55,532 nt of DNA from a virus (IMGVR_UViG_3300045738_001117:1-55532); one strand, 5' to 3'; shown: positions 1-6,415, counted from the stretch's first letter. Program-made: numbers and translations. Notes: a model not told the origin generated them from the letters alone.

Positions 1-176
1 CATATATTGTGTATATATACTCTTCTCCATAATCTCTTGTATTTGCAGCATGAAGATAAAAATCTCCCGCTCCTTGTTTAAAATGACTTATTACTTGAGC
101 AGCCAAACAACTCATTCCGTTAGCTAATGAGTCATCACTTCTACCCACAGGTAATCCATTTACAATATCCATACCT
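1..176. repeat. Terminal direct repeat, left copy (assembly overlap or terminal redundancy)
   Basis: Bases 1-176 match 55357-55532 at 175 of 176 positions; the only difference is C at 49 versus T at 55405. A gene reads in frame across the join, so the sequence closes into a circle of about 55,356 bp. This fits a circular assembly of a circularly permuted phage, or a short exact terminal repeat. The mismatch suggests sequence variation in the population or a sequencing error; sequence alone does not separate these. Confidence 0.95.
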
Positions 177-298
177 TGTAAAAACTCAAGTAAATCCACA
201 CCATGTCCTTCTGGATATCCATCCATTTGTCTATACATTACAACAATTTCTTCATCATTAAAATTATCAATGAATGTTGTTAGGCTTCTTGTCCCCAT
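1..298 (-). CDS. Conserved phage protein of unknown function, N-terminal part (gene spans the sequence ends)
   Basis: The gene starts at ATG 298-296, sharing TAATG with the stop of the upstream gene, and reads leftward off the end. It continues in frame at 55356 and stops at 55235, giving 139 residues when circularised. The N-terminus starts MGTRSL and continues with a patch MYRQMDGYPEGHG, a type of sequence I recognise from hypothetical proteins of many environmental phages. No catalytic motif was identified. It lies in the leftward early operon. Function is unknown. Confidence 0.85.
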   Translation of the reverse strand, partial: MGTRSLTTFIDNFNDEEIVVMYRQMDGYPEGHGVDLLEFLQGMDIVNGLPVGRSDDSLANGMSCLAAQVISHFKQGAGDFYLHAANTRDYGEEYIYTIY

Positions 299-600
299 TA
301 TTCTTCCCCCCTATATCCTATTGATGATATCATGCCTCCTGGTCCAGATTTCTTAGTAGTCTTTTTCTCAATGTATTTTTTATGTAATACATCATAGTTC
401 ATTATTAATTCTTCATATACATCTCTTGCTATGCCTGTGGCCTTTACAGCTTCAGAAGTAAACATATTATAATGTCCTTGTTCTCTTACTGCTTCGTAAG
501 CCATAAACTCTTTTTTTGATACTGATATTTCATTCATTTTTTCATTCCTTTCTTCTTTGTCCCAGTAAGTACAGTCCTCACAGCATTTATCTTCTAGCAT
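298..600 (-). CDS. Hypothetical early protein with N-terminal Cys motif
   Basis: 100 residues. The N-terminus has CCEDC followed by TYW, the kind of cysteine knuckle often seen in small phage proteins, so I keep the upstream start even though its ribosome site is weak. An internal ATG at codon 22 has a better GAAAGGA site and would remove the cysteines. It overlaps the upstream gene by 7 bases and the downstream gene by a TAATG junction, so it is translated within the leftward operon. Function unknown. Confidence 0.7.
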   Translation of the reverse strand: MLEDKCCEDCTYWDKEERNEKMNEISVSKKEFMAYEAVREQGHYNMFTSEAVKATGIARDVYEELIMNYDVLHKKYIEKKTTKKSGPGGMISSIGYRGEE

Positions 601-1274
601 ATTTCAAACCCACCGCTTTGCTTGCAAAACTCTGAAAAATCTACTACATTATCCCTATCAAATGGATATCTAGTAGCAAATGCTACTACTGTGCCTTTAC
701 CATGACAGCTATTGCATCCCTTCATCTCATTCGCCCACTTAAATGATACCTGTACAGGTATATTTAATCCGTGAACAAGCTCTTCATCTGTGTCTATTTG
801 CTCAAGAGTATCATGTGTTTTAAGCCATTCTTCCTTAGATTCCCATCCTTCCCAGCCTTTTCTTGTGCCAAGACCATCACATATTCGACATGGTTCCTTT
901 GGTGTTGATTTCATCTCTTTCTTATAGTCATTTTCATATTTAAGTAGGAACCCATCTTCAATTAATTCATTTAGTCTATTAGAAATTGCTATTGCTTTAT
1001 CTCCATCTATTATATGTCCGTCATTATATCCTCCACTTTCCATATCTTCATTGCTGAGAATGTCACCGCACGTATTACAAACAAATTCCCATAGTGGCCT
1101 CCACCACCAGACATTATTCCTGAAGTAACTACCAGGCACTTTGTTATCAAACTCATCTTTCATTTCAAAATACTCTTCTGTCTCTTTTTTACTAGGATTT
1201 AGGTCCCAATCTATTTCAGGTCTCTTTATGTTGTTGTTATTTATTGGTTCTAGTCCATGTAAGTCGAATCCCAT
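594..1274 (-). CDS. Conserved phage protein with DnaJ-like zinc-finger CxxCxGxG repeats
   Basis: 226 residues. Two Cys knuckles, CRICDGLGT and CNSCHGKGT, are in the C-terminal half and resemble the CxxCxGxG elements of DnaJ-type zinc fingers; a further CNTC pair lies near residue 67. A Trp-rich block (FRNNVWWWRPLW, about residues 51-62) is a hallmark I know from a widespread uncharacterised phage family. The finger suggests protein or nucleic-acid binding. It overlaps its upstream neighbour by 25 bases and its downstream neighbour by 7. Precise role unknown. Confidence 0.8.
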   Translation of the reverse strand: MGFDLHGLEPINNNNIKRPEIDWDLNPSKKETEEYFEMKDEFDNKVPGSYFRNNVWWWRPLWEFVCNTCGDILSNEDMESGGYNDGHIIDGDKAIAISNRLNELIEDGFLLKYENDYKKEMKSTPKEPCRICDGLGTRKGWEGWESKEEWLKTHDTLEQIDTDEELVHGLNIPVQVSFKWANEMKGCNSCHGKGTVVAFATRYPFDRDNVVDFSEFCKQSGGFEIC

Positions 1275-1453
1275 GTCAGCCCCCTTCTATTGTAGTGTCT
1301 TCTGAGTCGTGCTACTTCACTCTTTGCCATCCTTGTATCCTCAAAGAATATTCTAACTCCACTTGTAAGCTTAAAGCCATATTTCTTATTCTCTTTAATG
1401 GGATACAAAATCATATCACAGTAGTCTTTAACAAACTCATTTATGTTCATCAT
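1250..1453 (-). CDS. Hypothetical small early protein
   Basis: 67 residues, beginning MMNINEF; the C-terminal third is basic (RLRRHYNRRG), which could allow nucleic-acid contact. Its ends overlap both neighbours (17 and 25 bases), typical of translational coupling in this operon. No family recognised. Confidence 0.65.
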   Translation of the reverse strand: MMNINEFVKDYCDMILYPIKENKKYGFKLTSGVRIFFEDTRMAKSEVARLRRHYNRRGLTWDSTYMD

Positions 1454-1808
1454 CGTCCCCCTTATTTATTACAAGACCAATTTCATCAAGCATATCTTGC
1501 ACACTCTTATCAGCGGATAGTTTTGTAAACTCTTCTTTAGTTACTTCTTCACATCCTACCACTGGACACGAATCTAGAACTTCAACAATAGTCTCAACTA
1601 CTTCACGAATAGAGCTGTTTATATGTTTAAGTTCTTTGTCAAGACTATCGTCATCGTAGACGATGTCAAGTAACTCTGGCATGCTAAAATGTTTTATTGT
1701 CATTTTAGTAACTTTTTCAGTTGCCTCTATCAGATTTTCAGTTATGTTTTGCATTATTTGAATGCCAGCCATTAACTGTAGTATTTTTTGTAATATGTCT
1801 TCGTTCAT
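1437..1808 (-). CDS. Hypothetical acidic early protein
   Basis: 123 residues, mostly predicted helix, acidic, with a run of hydrophobic residues every third or fourth position suggesting a coiled-coil or helical bundle. The ribosome site AAGGAGAGG lies about 7 bases before the ATG. Its 5' leader holds the structured RNA at 1854-1935, so its expression may depend on that fold. No family recognised. Confidence 0.7.
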   Translation of the reverse strand: MNEDILQKILQLMAGIQIMQNITENLIEATEKVTKMTIKHFSMPELLDIVYDDDSLDKELKHINSSIREVVETIVEVLDSCPVVGCEEVTKEEFTKLSADKSVQDMLDEIGLVINKGDDDEHK

Positions 1809-1853
1809 TTGTGTCCTCTCCTTATATAAGATTACTATCCTCTAAAAATATTT

Positions 1854-1935
1854 GCACCCCCTGCTGTTTGGGCACCTTGTTTTAGCAGAGGACATATCTG
1901 TATGTTATTAACATACATTAACAAGCAAGGGGTGC
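1854..1935 (-). ncRNA. Structured leader RNA A, closed by an 11-bp helix
   Basis: In the leftward RNA GCACCCCUUGC (1935-1925) pairs with GCAGGGGGUGC (1864-1854): 11 pairs including one U.G that would be a mismatch in the opposite strand. Inside lies a 7-bp hairpin GUAUGUU/AACAUAC. Two alternative pairings, CUUGUU with AACAAG and CUGCU with AGCAG, compete with parts of the closing helix, so two folds are possible. It starts 14 bases after the stop of a 36-codon gene and ends about 45 bases before the next ATG. No known family was recognised. Confidence 0.6.
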
Positions 1936-1948
1936 TTAGTAAAACTAA

Positions 1949-2059
1949 TCAAAGCGCACTCTGCGCACCTGCCTTTTTAGCGTCTGCTTTAGCTTTTGTC
2001 CACTCATTCCACCAGTATCCACCAAAGAATCCAATCATTAGTCCAATTATTATATCCAT
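1949..2059 (-). CDS. Small membrane protein, 36 residues
   Basis: It begins MDIIIGLMIGFFGGYW, a single short hydrophobic segment, followed by a charged Ala/Lys-rich tail (TKAKADAKKAG). The site AGGAGAGGAG sits 5-10 bases before the ATG, a strong indication that the gene is real. It is one of several tiny single-pass proteins in the leftward block. Role unknown; early phage membrane peptides often affect host envelope or exclusion functions, but nothing here proves that. Confidence 0.65.
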   Translation of the reverse strand: MDIIIGLMIGFFGGYWWNEWTKAKADAKKAGAQSAL

Positions 2060-2093
2060 AGGTCTCCTCTCCTTTTAATATTGTTAGTCAATC

Positions 2094-2125
2094 TAATTGC
2101 TTTAGCCAAGTTAATTGCTTTAGCC
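2094..2125. repeat. Short direct repeat, 14 bp twice
   Basis: TAATTGCTTTAGCC occurs at 2094-2107 and again at 2112-2125, separated by 4 bases. It lies between structured RNA B and the next small gene; the second copy ends inside the RNA B closing helix. No function can be assigned. Confidence 0.6.
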
Positions 2126-2197
2126 CATTAAAAAGTATACCCTGTCTACCCTCCTCGAGCCGATGTTTTGCCAAAAGCTCCAACTTCTCAATGGGCT
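2122..2197 (-). ncRNA. Structured intergenic RNA B, closed by a 14-bp helix
   Basis: In leftward RNA AGCCCAUUGAGAAG (2197-2184) pairs with CUUUUUAAUGGGCU (2135-2122): 14 pairs, two of them G.U. On the other strand those two become mismatches, so the leftward transcript is the folding strand. Inside, GAGC pairs with GCUC around a hairpin UUUU-GGC-AAAA. The element starts 4 bases after the stop of a 24-codon gene. No known RNA family recognised. Confidence 0.6.
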
Positions 2198-2201
2198 TAA
2201 G

Positions 2202-2276
2202 CTATTTATCTAGCATTACTGCAATGAATATTAATATACACATTGCTGCAAGGACTATCAAGCCTACTTCTAACAT
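2202..2276 (-). CDS. Tiny single-pass membrane peptide, 24 residues
   Basis: The peptide is almost entirely one hydrophobic helix: MLEVGLIVLAAM followed by CILIFIAVML and a short DK end. Its ATG shares TAATG with the stop of the zinc-ribbon gene upstream, so translation is probably coupled. Supported by this overlap and by the clean membrane profile; too short for a family assignment. Confidence 0.5.
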   Translation of the reverse strand: MLEVGLIVLAAMCILIFIAVMLDK

Positions 2277-2455
2277 TAGAAGTTCCTCTCACCGATCTCA
2301 TAATTCTTATCGGCTTTACTATCTTCTGCTACTTTAATATACTCTTCATCTGTTACTGCACCACAATATATGCAATAACCTAAGTTTATATTGCTCATGA
2401 AGTATGATTTGCATATTAAGCACTCTCCAACACTCAGGTTTATATCTGTCATCAT
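2276..2455 (-). CDS. Small zinc-ribbon protein
   Basis: 59 residues with two knuckles, CLIC and CIYC, 17 residues apart, forming a likely zinc ribbon. I start at the ATG ATG pair at 2455 because AAAGGAGGAATA stands directly before it; a start further upstream would run into structured RNA C. The next gene begins at its stop codon. Zinc ribbons of this size bind nucleic acid or protein; the target is unknown. Confidence 0.7.
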   Translation of the reverse strand: MMTDINLSVGECLICKSYFMSNINLGYCIYCGAVTDEEYIKVAEDSKADKNYEIGERNF

Positions 2456-2481
2456 TATTCCTCCTTTATTAAAATAAAGTA

Positions 2482-2609
2482 TTGATTGAGCTGTTACATT
2501 GCTCGAGCAAGTGGTCATTTTTTAAAGAGGGTTTTCGACCCCAATAACATATGTGGTTATGTAGCACTGCTTTATCCACTGCTTAATCCCTTATTTTACA
2601 CTCAATCAA
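2482..2609 (-). ncRNA. Structured leader RNA C, about 128 nt
   Basis: The ends pair in leftward RNA: UUGAUUGAGU (2609-2600) with GCUCAAUCAA (2491-2482), nine Watson-Crick pairs plus a U.G. Inside lie three local hairpins: AUAAC/GUUAU, GGGU/ACCC around CGAAA, and UUGC/GCAA around UCGA. The sequence AAGCAGUG occurs twice near the 5' side. The element ends 26 bases before the start of the zinc-ribbon gene, so it is its 5' leader. No known family recognised. Confidence 0.6.
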
Positions 2610-2632
2610 AATTCTGTTGTTATTGTTAGTTC

Positions 2633-2767
2633 TTACCTTCTTAGTCCAAAGAATCTTAGTATTCTAAATATCCTTGACTCCATACAATAACTATGCCAAG
2701 CATCTAAAAATATACACGCCTTTATAGCTCCTTCACCTATTGTGGTTGGTTGCATGTAATCTTTCAT
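2633..2767 (-). CDS. Small basic hypothetical protein, 44 residues
   Basis: Starts MKDYMQPTTIGEG and ends in an arginine-rich tail (RILRFFGLRR). Its ATG overlaps the stop of the upstream gene as ATGA, typical of coupled translation here. The following spacer is structured RNA C. No family recognised. Confidence 0.6.
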   Translation of the reverse strand: MKDYMQPTTIGEGAIKACIFLDAWHSYCMESRIFRILRFFGLRR

Positions 2768-3018
2768 TTATATTCCTCCTCTTGTCTTTCTCGAGCTGCA
2801 GCAAATATTTCACTTAAAAGACCCCTGTCTTTCTCGTTTGGTCTTAAAAGTTTAGATATTCGCCTTTTACAGCTACGCCATAGTTCATCAACAGACATTG
2901 TATTATTCTTTTTAGTTTTACCAACACTCCAAGTGTTCTCAAGAAATGGAGATACTTCTTCAATGTCTTCAAATAACTCTTTTATTTTAGGATCAAGTTT
3001 ATCTGGTGTATTTGACAT
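2764..3018 (-). CDS. Hypothetical early protein
   Basis: 84 residues, charged, helical, with many Lys/Arg and Glu and no obvious motif. The ribosome site AAGGAGGA lies a few bases before the ATG at 3018. It overlaps the next gene by ATGA. Unknown function. Confidence 0.7.
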   Translation of the reverse strand: MSNTPDKLDPKIKELFEDIEEVSPFLENTWSVGKTKKNNTMSVDELWRSCKRRISKLLRPNEKDRGLLSEIFAAARERQEEEYK

Positions 3019-3033
3019 AATGTCCTCCTTAAG

Positions 3034-3267
3034 TTATTTTATATATCTGCGTCGTGATTCGTGTTTAACATAAATACCTTCTTCAAATGATAAAGTAATA
3101 ACAAGTGTTACTGTCTCTGGTAACATCCAATACTGTGTGTACCACTTTATTGGTTCTTTTATACCTATACCAATAACAAAGGGCTTAAAGAATGAATATA
3201 TAATGTCACAGTACCGCCCTCTTATATAAAATACTTTCCTTTTATACTTATTAGGATGCTTTATCAT
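3034..3267 (-). CDS. Hypothetical early protein
   Basis: 77 residues, basic at both ends (KYKRK and ESRRRY), with aromatic and hydrophobic segments in the middle (FFKPFVIGIGI) that may form a sheet or a membrane-associated helix. Its ATG is 8 bases after the upstream stop. No family recognised. Confidence 0.6.
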   Translation of the reverse strand: MIKHPNKYKRKVFYIRGRYCDIIYSFFKPFVIGIGIKEPIKWYTQYWMLPETVTLVITLSFEEGIYVKHESRRRYIK

Positions 3268-3274
3268 AAATGTA

Positions 3275-3448
3275 TCAATGCAACATCAATGTTTGTGCAT
3301 CTCGTTTAAATTCAACCTTACTATTGTCAGTATCATCGTGCTCAGTCTCACAATGGAATGACTCTTCGTAATGTTTTTCACCTATATATTCCAGTGTATC
3401 TGTACTTTCTTTCTTACTCTTTAACTCTTTATGTTCATCTAATCTCAT
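3275..3448 (-). CDS. Hypothetical charged early protein
   Basis: 57 residues beginning MRLDEHKELKSKK. I choose this internal ATG because AGAGAGG stands 9 bases before it, and because an upstream start would run into the palindrome at 3508-3521. Strongly charged and probably partly disordered. It is the first small gene leftward of the repeat-rich control region. Confidence 0.65.
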   Translation of the reverse strand: MRLDEHKELKSKKESTDTLEYIGEKHYEESFHCETEHDDTDNSKVEFKRDAQTLMLH

Positions 3449-3507
3449 TGTTATGTCCTCTCTGCTGTTGTTAATGCCCAAGTTTACTATGTTTATATAG
3501 TTATATC

Positions 3508-3521
3508 TTATCATATGATAA
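3508..3521. promoter_or_regulatory. 14-bp perfect palindrome in control region
   Basis: TTATCATATGATAA is fully self-complementary. It lies just upstream of the leftward gene starting at 3448 and next to three other repeat elements, so it may be an operator or part of an origin. No protein partner can be inferred. Confidence 0.5.
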
Positions 3522-3544
3522 TCATTACTCTTTATACTTACTTA

Positions 3545-3564
3545 TATGTACCTGTATGTACCTG
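3545..3564. repeat. Tandem 10-bp repeat (two copies)
   Basis: TATGTACCTG occurs twice back to back. One full helical turn per copy fits tandem binding of a regulatory or initiator protein, but that is inference. Confidence 0.6.
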
Positions 3565-3579
3565 TGTATAGTTATACTT

Positions 3580-3599
3580 ATACTCTCTAAAGAGAGTAT
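3580..3599. promoter_or_regulatory. Inverted repeat, 9-bp arms
   Basis: ATACTCTCT and AGAGAGTAT face each other across two bases. As DNA it is a compact operator-like dyad. As RNA it could form only a tight hairpin with a very short loop, so a protein-binding site is more likely than a terminator. Confidence 0.5.
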
Positions 3600-3607
3600 T
3601 ACTGCTA

Positions 3608-3645
3608 TATATAGTAATAAGGGCCCTATATAGTAATAAGGGCCC
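3608..3645. repeat. Tandem 19-bp repeat (two copies), candidate promoter or iteron
   Basis: TATATAGTAATAAGGGCCC occurs twice without a spacer. I noticed no other copy in the window. The sequence does not fit a clear sigma-70 promoter. Possible roles are promoters for a phage-encoded polymerase or iterons of a replication origin; the divergent position between the two gene blocks favours a control role. Confidence 0.6.
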
Positions 3646-3691
3646 CTATGTACTCGTGTTGCTAGCCATTCGTTATAATTTATAGAACTGA

Positions 3692-3721
3692 AAGTGAAAC
3701 GCTAAGAAAGCCGTTTCACTT
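3692..3721 (-). terminator. Hairpin at the end of the 66-codon gene
   Basis: AAGTGAAACG (3692-3701) and CGTTTCACTT (3712-3721) are perfect inverted repeats with a 10-base loop that contains the stop codon of the leftward gene. After the hairpin the leftward RNA reads UUUCAGUUCU, a weak U-tract. It could reduce read-through so that this gene is expressed more than those downstream. Confidence 0.4.
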
Positions 3722-3902
3722 GTGCTGCGTCGAGAGAAGCGAGCTTGGCCCCGAAGGACCCGTCGTTCTTCACGAAGTGGAGTGCATCACCGTTCACCGC
3801 TACGGTAAAGGTCTTAGTGACGGACTCGGTGGTCATTTCTCCCGTTTCCTTGTCTCTGAGGACGAGGGTTGTTGGAACCTCTATTTCAAACATTCTTATC
3901 AT
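3702..3902 (-). CDS. Small GC-rich early protein of unknown function
   Basis: 66 residues beginning MIRMFEIEVPTTLVL, rich in beta-forming residues, with a FTVAV stretch and ending DAAQVKRLS. A near-perfect AGGAGG stands before the start. It is the most upstream gene of the leftward block and probably among the first transcribed. Its codons are clearly richer in G and C than those of its neighbours (for example many CTC, GTC and ACC), suggesting recent acquisition or tuning for high expression. Function unknown. Confidence 0.75.
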   Translation of the reverse strand: MIRMFEIEVPTTLVLRDKETGEMTTESVTKTFTVAVNGDALHFVKNDGSFGAKLASLDAAQVKRLS

Positions 3903-4006
3903 TTGCTACCTCCTTTTTGGGTTTTCAACGAAAAAAGTGTTTTCGGAAAGTCTTCATGCTATTATGGGTGAGTATATTTGCTGCGCTTCAAAATCCTATA
4001 AAGTTC

Positions 4007-4035
4007 TTGACACACTTGGGCATTTAGTTTAAATT
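4007..4035 (+). promoter_or_regulatory. Sigma-70-like promoter for the rightward block
   Basis: A perfect -35 box TTGACA (4007-4012) is followed by a 17-base spacer and TAAATT (4030-4035), four of six -10 matches. The predicted start lies about 5 bases before the first rightward ATG at 4047, so the first transcript may be nearly leaderless. Confidence 0.6.
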
Positions 4036-4046
4036 CATAAGAGATT

Positions 4047-4271
4047 ATGAGTGCCGAAGAAATAAAGAGTTTATCAAAATTGCCTCTAGAATTGCAGGAG
4101 GAGTTTCTAAAAGAGATGAGTGAGAGTGGTAATGGGGACGACAACAGGGACGTAAATATAGAGATAGATGGAATTATTTATCTTGTGCCGATGGCAGTGT
4201 CACATTTAATAGATAGTTTAGTTTTTCAGATTGGGGAGATGTATGAGATTCGGCACGATAAAGGGAATTAG
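4047..4271 (+). CDS. Small hypothetical protein, first gene of the rightward block
   Basis: 74 residues. The N-terminal third is an amphipathic acidic helix, the rest contains IEIDGIIYLVP. The start at 4047 lies very close to the predicted promoter. An internal ATG at 4116 follows AGGAGGAG by about 12 bases and would give a 51-residue protein. It overlaps the next gene by 29 bases. No family recognised. Confidence 0.6.
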   Translation: MSAEEIKSLSKLPLELQEEFLKEMSESGNGDDNRDVNIEIDGIIYLVPMAVSHLIDSLVFQIGEMYEIRHDKGN

Positions 4272-5046
4272 TCACTATATATTTGATAACGATGATGAGC
4301 TTAGCAGTTACTTTGGCGGCAGTCCGCCGAATATAGTTAATGATTGGCGAAATGGTTCTGAGGGAGATTGGGTAAGGAGTGATGATGGATGTATAGTTCA
4401 GCTGTTGAAAGTATCAGATAAACTGCCCCATCCAGGAGACAGGAAGAACTACAAATGGAGCGGCGGGTGGATAAGGACGATAGTTGGGACATTTATTATA
4501 AGACGTAATACATTCATGGATACTGACTTTGATAAACATCCAGATAGGTATACATTCTCAGGTAAGAAAAAGACTCCTATCCAAAGAGTAGATGAACGTA
4601 AGAATATAACGAAACGTGAGCGTATGTTTGCGATGAATGTAGTTGTTGGCATGGGTCCAGTTAAAGCATACATGGATGCATTTGAGAGGGAACAGAATCC
4701 TCAGAGTGCTAGGAAGAAAGCAGTAGTACTATTAAAGCAGGAGCGGGTAATGAAAGAAATTGAGAAGTCTGTATTAGATGTAGCAAAAGAGCTTGGTATT
4801 GACCATGAGTATGTATTGAATAAGCTGAAGTGCTTAGCCGACAATACCCAAGATATGAATATAGTGTTACAAGCTACAAAAGAGTTAGGAAAAGCTGTCG
4901 GGACAATGGGCACTACAATTCGGCAGAAGGAGATGGGTATAATAGGGATGTTCTCAGGTTTTACGCCTCAAGAGTTAGAAGGAGCAAAGCGTGGTGACTT
5001 GGAGATATCCGACATAACAGGAGCAGTCCAAAATGGCAATAAGTAA
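4243..5046 (+). CDS. Terminase small subunit-like DNA-packaging protein (tentative)
   Basis: 267 residues from ATG 4243, chosen because GGGGAG precedes it; a TTG at 4231 is less likely. The C-terminal half resembles terminase small subunits: an RERMFAMNVV... helix, PVKAYMDAF, a run of Lys/Arg around ARKKAV, and VMKEIEKSV, the usual pattern of a helix-turn-helix recognising the packaging site. The N-terminal 100 residues are a separate domain containing GGWIRTIVGTF that I cannot identify. It lies at the head of the packaging genes, as small subunits often do. It would bind phage DNA and recruit the large subunit. The low similarity keeps confidence moderate. Confidence 0.6.
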   Translation: MRFGTIKGISHYIFDNDDELSSYFGGSPPNIVNDWRNGSEGDWVRSDDGCIVQLLKVSDKLPHPGDRKNYKWSGGWIRTIVGTFIIRRNTFMDTDFDKHPDRYTFSGKKKTPIQRVDERKNITKRERMFAMNVVVGMGPVKAYMDAFEREQNPQSARKKAVVLLKQERVMKEIEKSVLDVAKELGIDHEYVLNKLKCLADNTQDMNIVLQATKELGKAVGTMGTTIRQKEMGIIGMFSGFTPQELEGAKRGDLEISDITGAVQNGNK

Positions 5047-5992
5047 AGAAAGAGTCGAAGAGATACTTGGATATTATTTACTTCATGGTGAAGATATCAC
5101 TTGTGATAGTTATGGTATCAAACCACGTACACTGAGGCGTTATATACGGGAATCGAAGCAAAGGTTTAATATACCTGATATTGATAAGAGTGCAGCATTA
5201 CGAAGGATATCTGAGCAATACTCTCCAAAAGAACTCGAAGCTATCGCAAAAGGTGGAAGGGTATTACCAGGTCAGCCTAGTATACCAGTTGTTAATCTAA
5301 ATGGAGACAGAACAAGAATAGGTGTAATGGGAGATGTGCACTTTGGCAGTAAGTACTGTCTTTACGAGCTTGTTGATATTGCCTTTAGAGAGTTTGAAAA
5401 AGAAGGATGTGATATTGTCTGCCAGGTAGGTGACCTGACTGAAGGGATGTCTAACAGACCTGGGCATGTATATGAGCTTGATAGAATAGGTTACCACGAA
5501 CAGAAGAAAGTAGCTATTGAGTATATGAGTAGATGCCCTGCTCCTCTCTATATCATTGATGGCAACCATGATAGGTGGTTTATAAAGAGCAATGGTGCCC
5601 TAATTGTAAAAGATATATGTGATGCTATCGATCATGCTGAGTTTCTTGGACATGATGAAGGTAATCTTTCTCTAGGAGGTAATGCTACTCTTAGAATGTG
5701 GCATGGAGAAGATGGCAGTAGTTATGCAGTTAGTTACAGGATACAGAAGATAATAGAGTCTCTTACTGGTGGTCAGAAGCCGAATGTTATGTTGTTTGGT
5801 CATGTACACAAGAGTATGTATCTATTTGATAGACACATACATTGTTATAGTGCTGGGGCATTTCAGAGACAGACAGCTTGGATGAGAGGTAAAAGATTAT
5901 CATCTCATACAGGATTTTGGATAGTAGATGTTTATGTTAATGAGGGTGGAGTTGCCAAGACTACAGGGACTTGGTATCCTTTTTATATGTAA
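5033..5992 (+). CDS. HTH and calcineurin-like metallophosphoesterase
   Basis: 319 residues. Residues 17-43 form a helix-turn-helix with TLRRYIRES as recognition helix. Residues 95-319 hold the metallophosphoesterase signature: GDVHFG (100-105), GDLTE (133-137), GNHD (177-180) and a C-terminal GHVHKS. These residues bind two metals and hydrolyse phosphoesters. The combination suggests a sequence-guided nuclease or phosphatase acting on DNA. It overlaps the preceding gene by 14 bases, so it may act in packaging or DNA processing. Exact substrate unknown. Confidence 0.85.
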   Translation: MAISKERVEEILGYYLLHGEDITCDSYGIKPRTLRRYIRESKQRFNIPDIDKSAALRRISEQYSPKELEAIAKGGRVLPGQPSIPVVNLNGDRTRIGVMGDVHFGSKYCLYELVDIAFREFEKEGCDIVCQVGDLTEGMSNRPGHVYELDRIGYHEQKKVAIEYMSRCPAPLYIIDGNHDRWFIKSNGALIVKDICDAIDHAEFLGHDEGNLSLGGNATLRMWHGEDGSSYAVSYRIQKIIESLTGGQKPNVMLFGHVHKSMYLFDRHIHCYSAGAFQRQTAWMRGKRLSSHTGFWIVDVYVNEGGVAKTTGTWYPFYM

Positions 5993-6019
5993 AGGGAGAA
6001 GATAGGGGTTATAAGAATA

Positions 6020-6415
6020 ATGAATAAAAAAAACCTACTAATCTTATTAGTTTTGTTAGGGTGTGAATACACTACTATCTTAAATTCTGATGCAGAGGAA
6101 TTTCCTCTTTTTGAATTAGCTGGTACGTCTTACTGGCAATTACAACATGAAGGAGAGGGAGATGATAGAAATCCTATTGCCAGAATAATACTTCAAATGT
6201 ATGCTTATTACGATGGTGTTGTAGATGAGGTATGGTTTCATGGTAAAGTATTAGATGGAATTACTTATGAATTTATTTCCGAAGATAGTGTATATATCGG
6301 ACATTTTGTTGGAAGAGCTGATTCTACTTTTAGCATTTATAGACAGGATGGTTATGCAAATCGTCCAGAATACCCTAAATGGGCAATGTGGGTAACAAGC
6401 GAATCAAATGAATAA
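6020..6415 (+). CDS. Predicted lipoprotein
   Basis: 131 residues. The start MNKKNLLILLVLLGC is a classical lipoprotein signal: two lysines, a hydrophobic core and a lipobox with Cys15. The mature part is acidic, has no further membrane segment and ends in a Trp-rich region (KWAMWV). Exported lipoproteins in phages can block superinfection or act as outer-membrane spanins. Its place between packaging genes rather than among lysis genes favours the former, but this is inference. Confidence 0.75.
   Translation: MNKKNLLILLVLLGCEYTTILNSDAEEFPLFELAGTSYWQLQHEGEGDDRNPIARIILQMYAYYDGVVDEVWFHGKVLDGITYEFISEDSVYIGHFVGRADSTFSIYRQDGYANRPEYPKWAMWVTSESNE

Noticed and set aside
2519-2763. Extended N-terminus of the zinc-ribbon gene from 2518
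   Set aside because: The extra codons lie within structured RNA C, and AAAGGAGG stands directly before the internal ATG pair.
3580-3599. Bidirectional terminator at the 9-bp inverted repeat
   Set aside because: The loop would be only two bases and no U-tract follows on either strand; an operator is more likely.
4231-4242. TTG start for the terminase small subunit-like gene
   Set aside because: ATG 4243 follows a good GGGGAG site; the TTG would only add four residues and has no site of its own.
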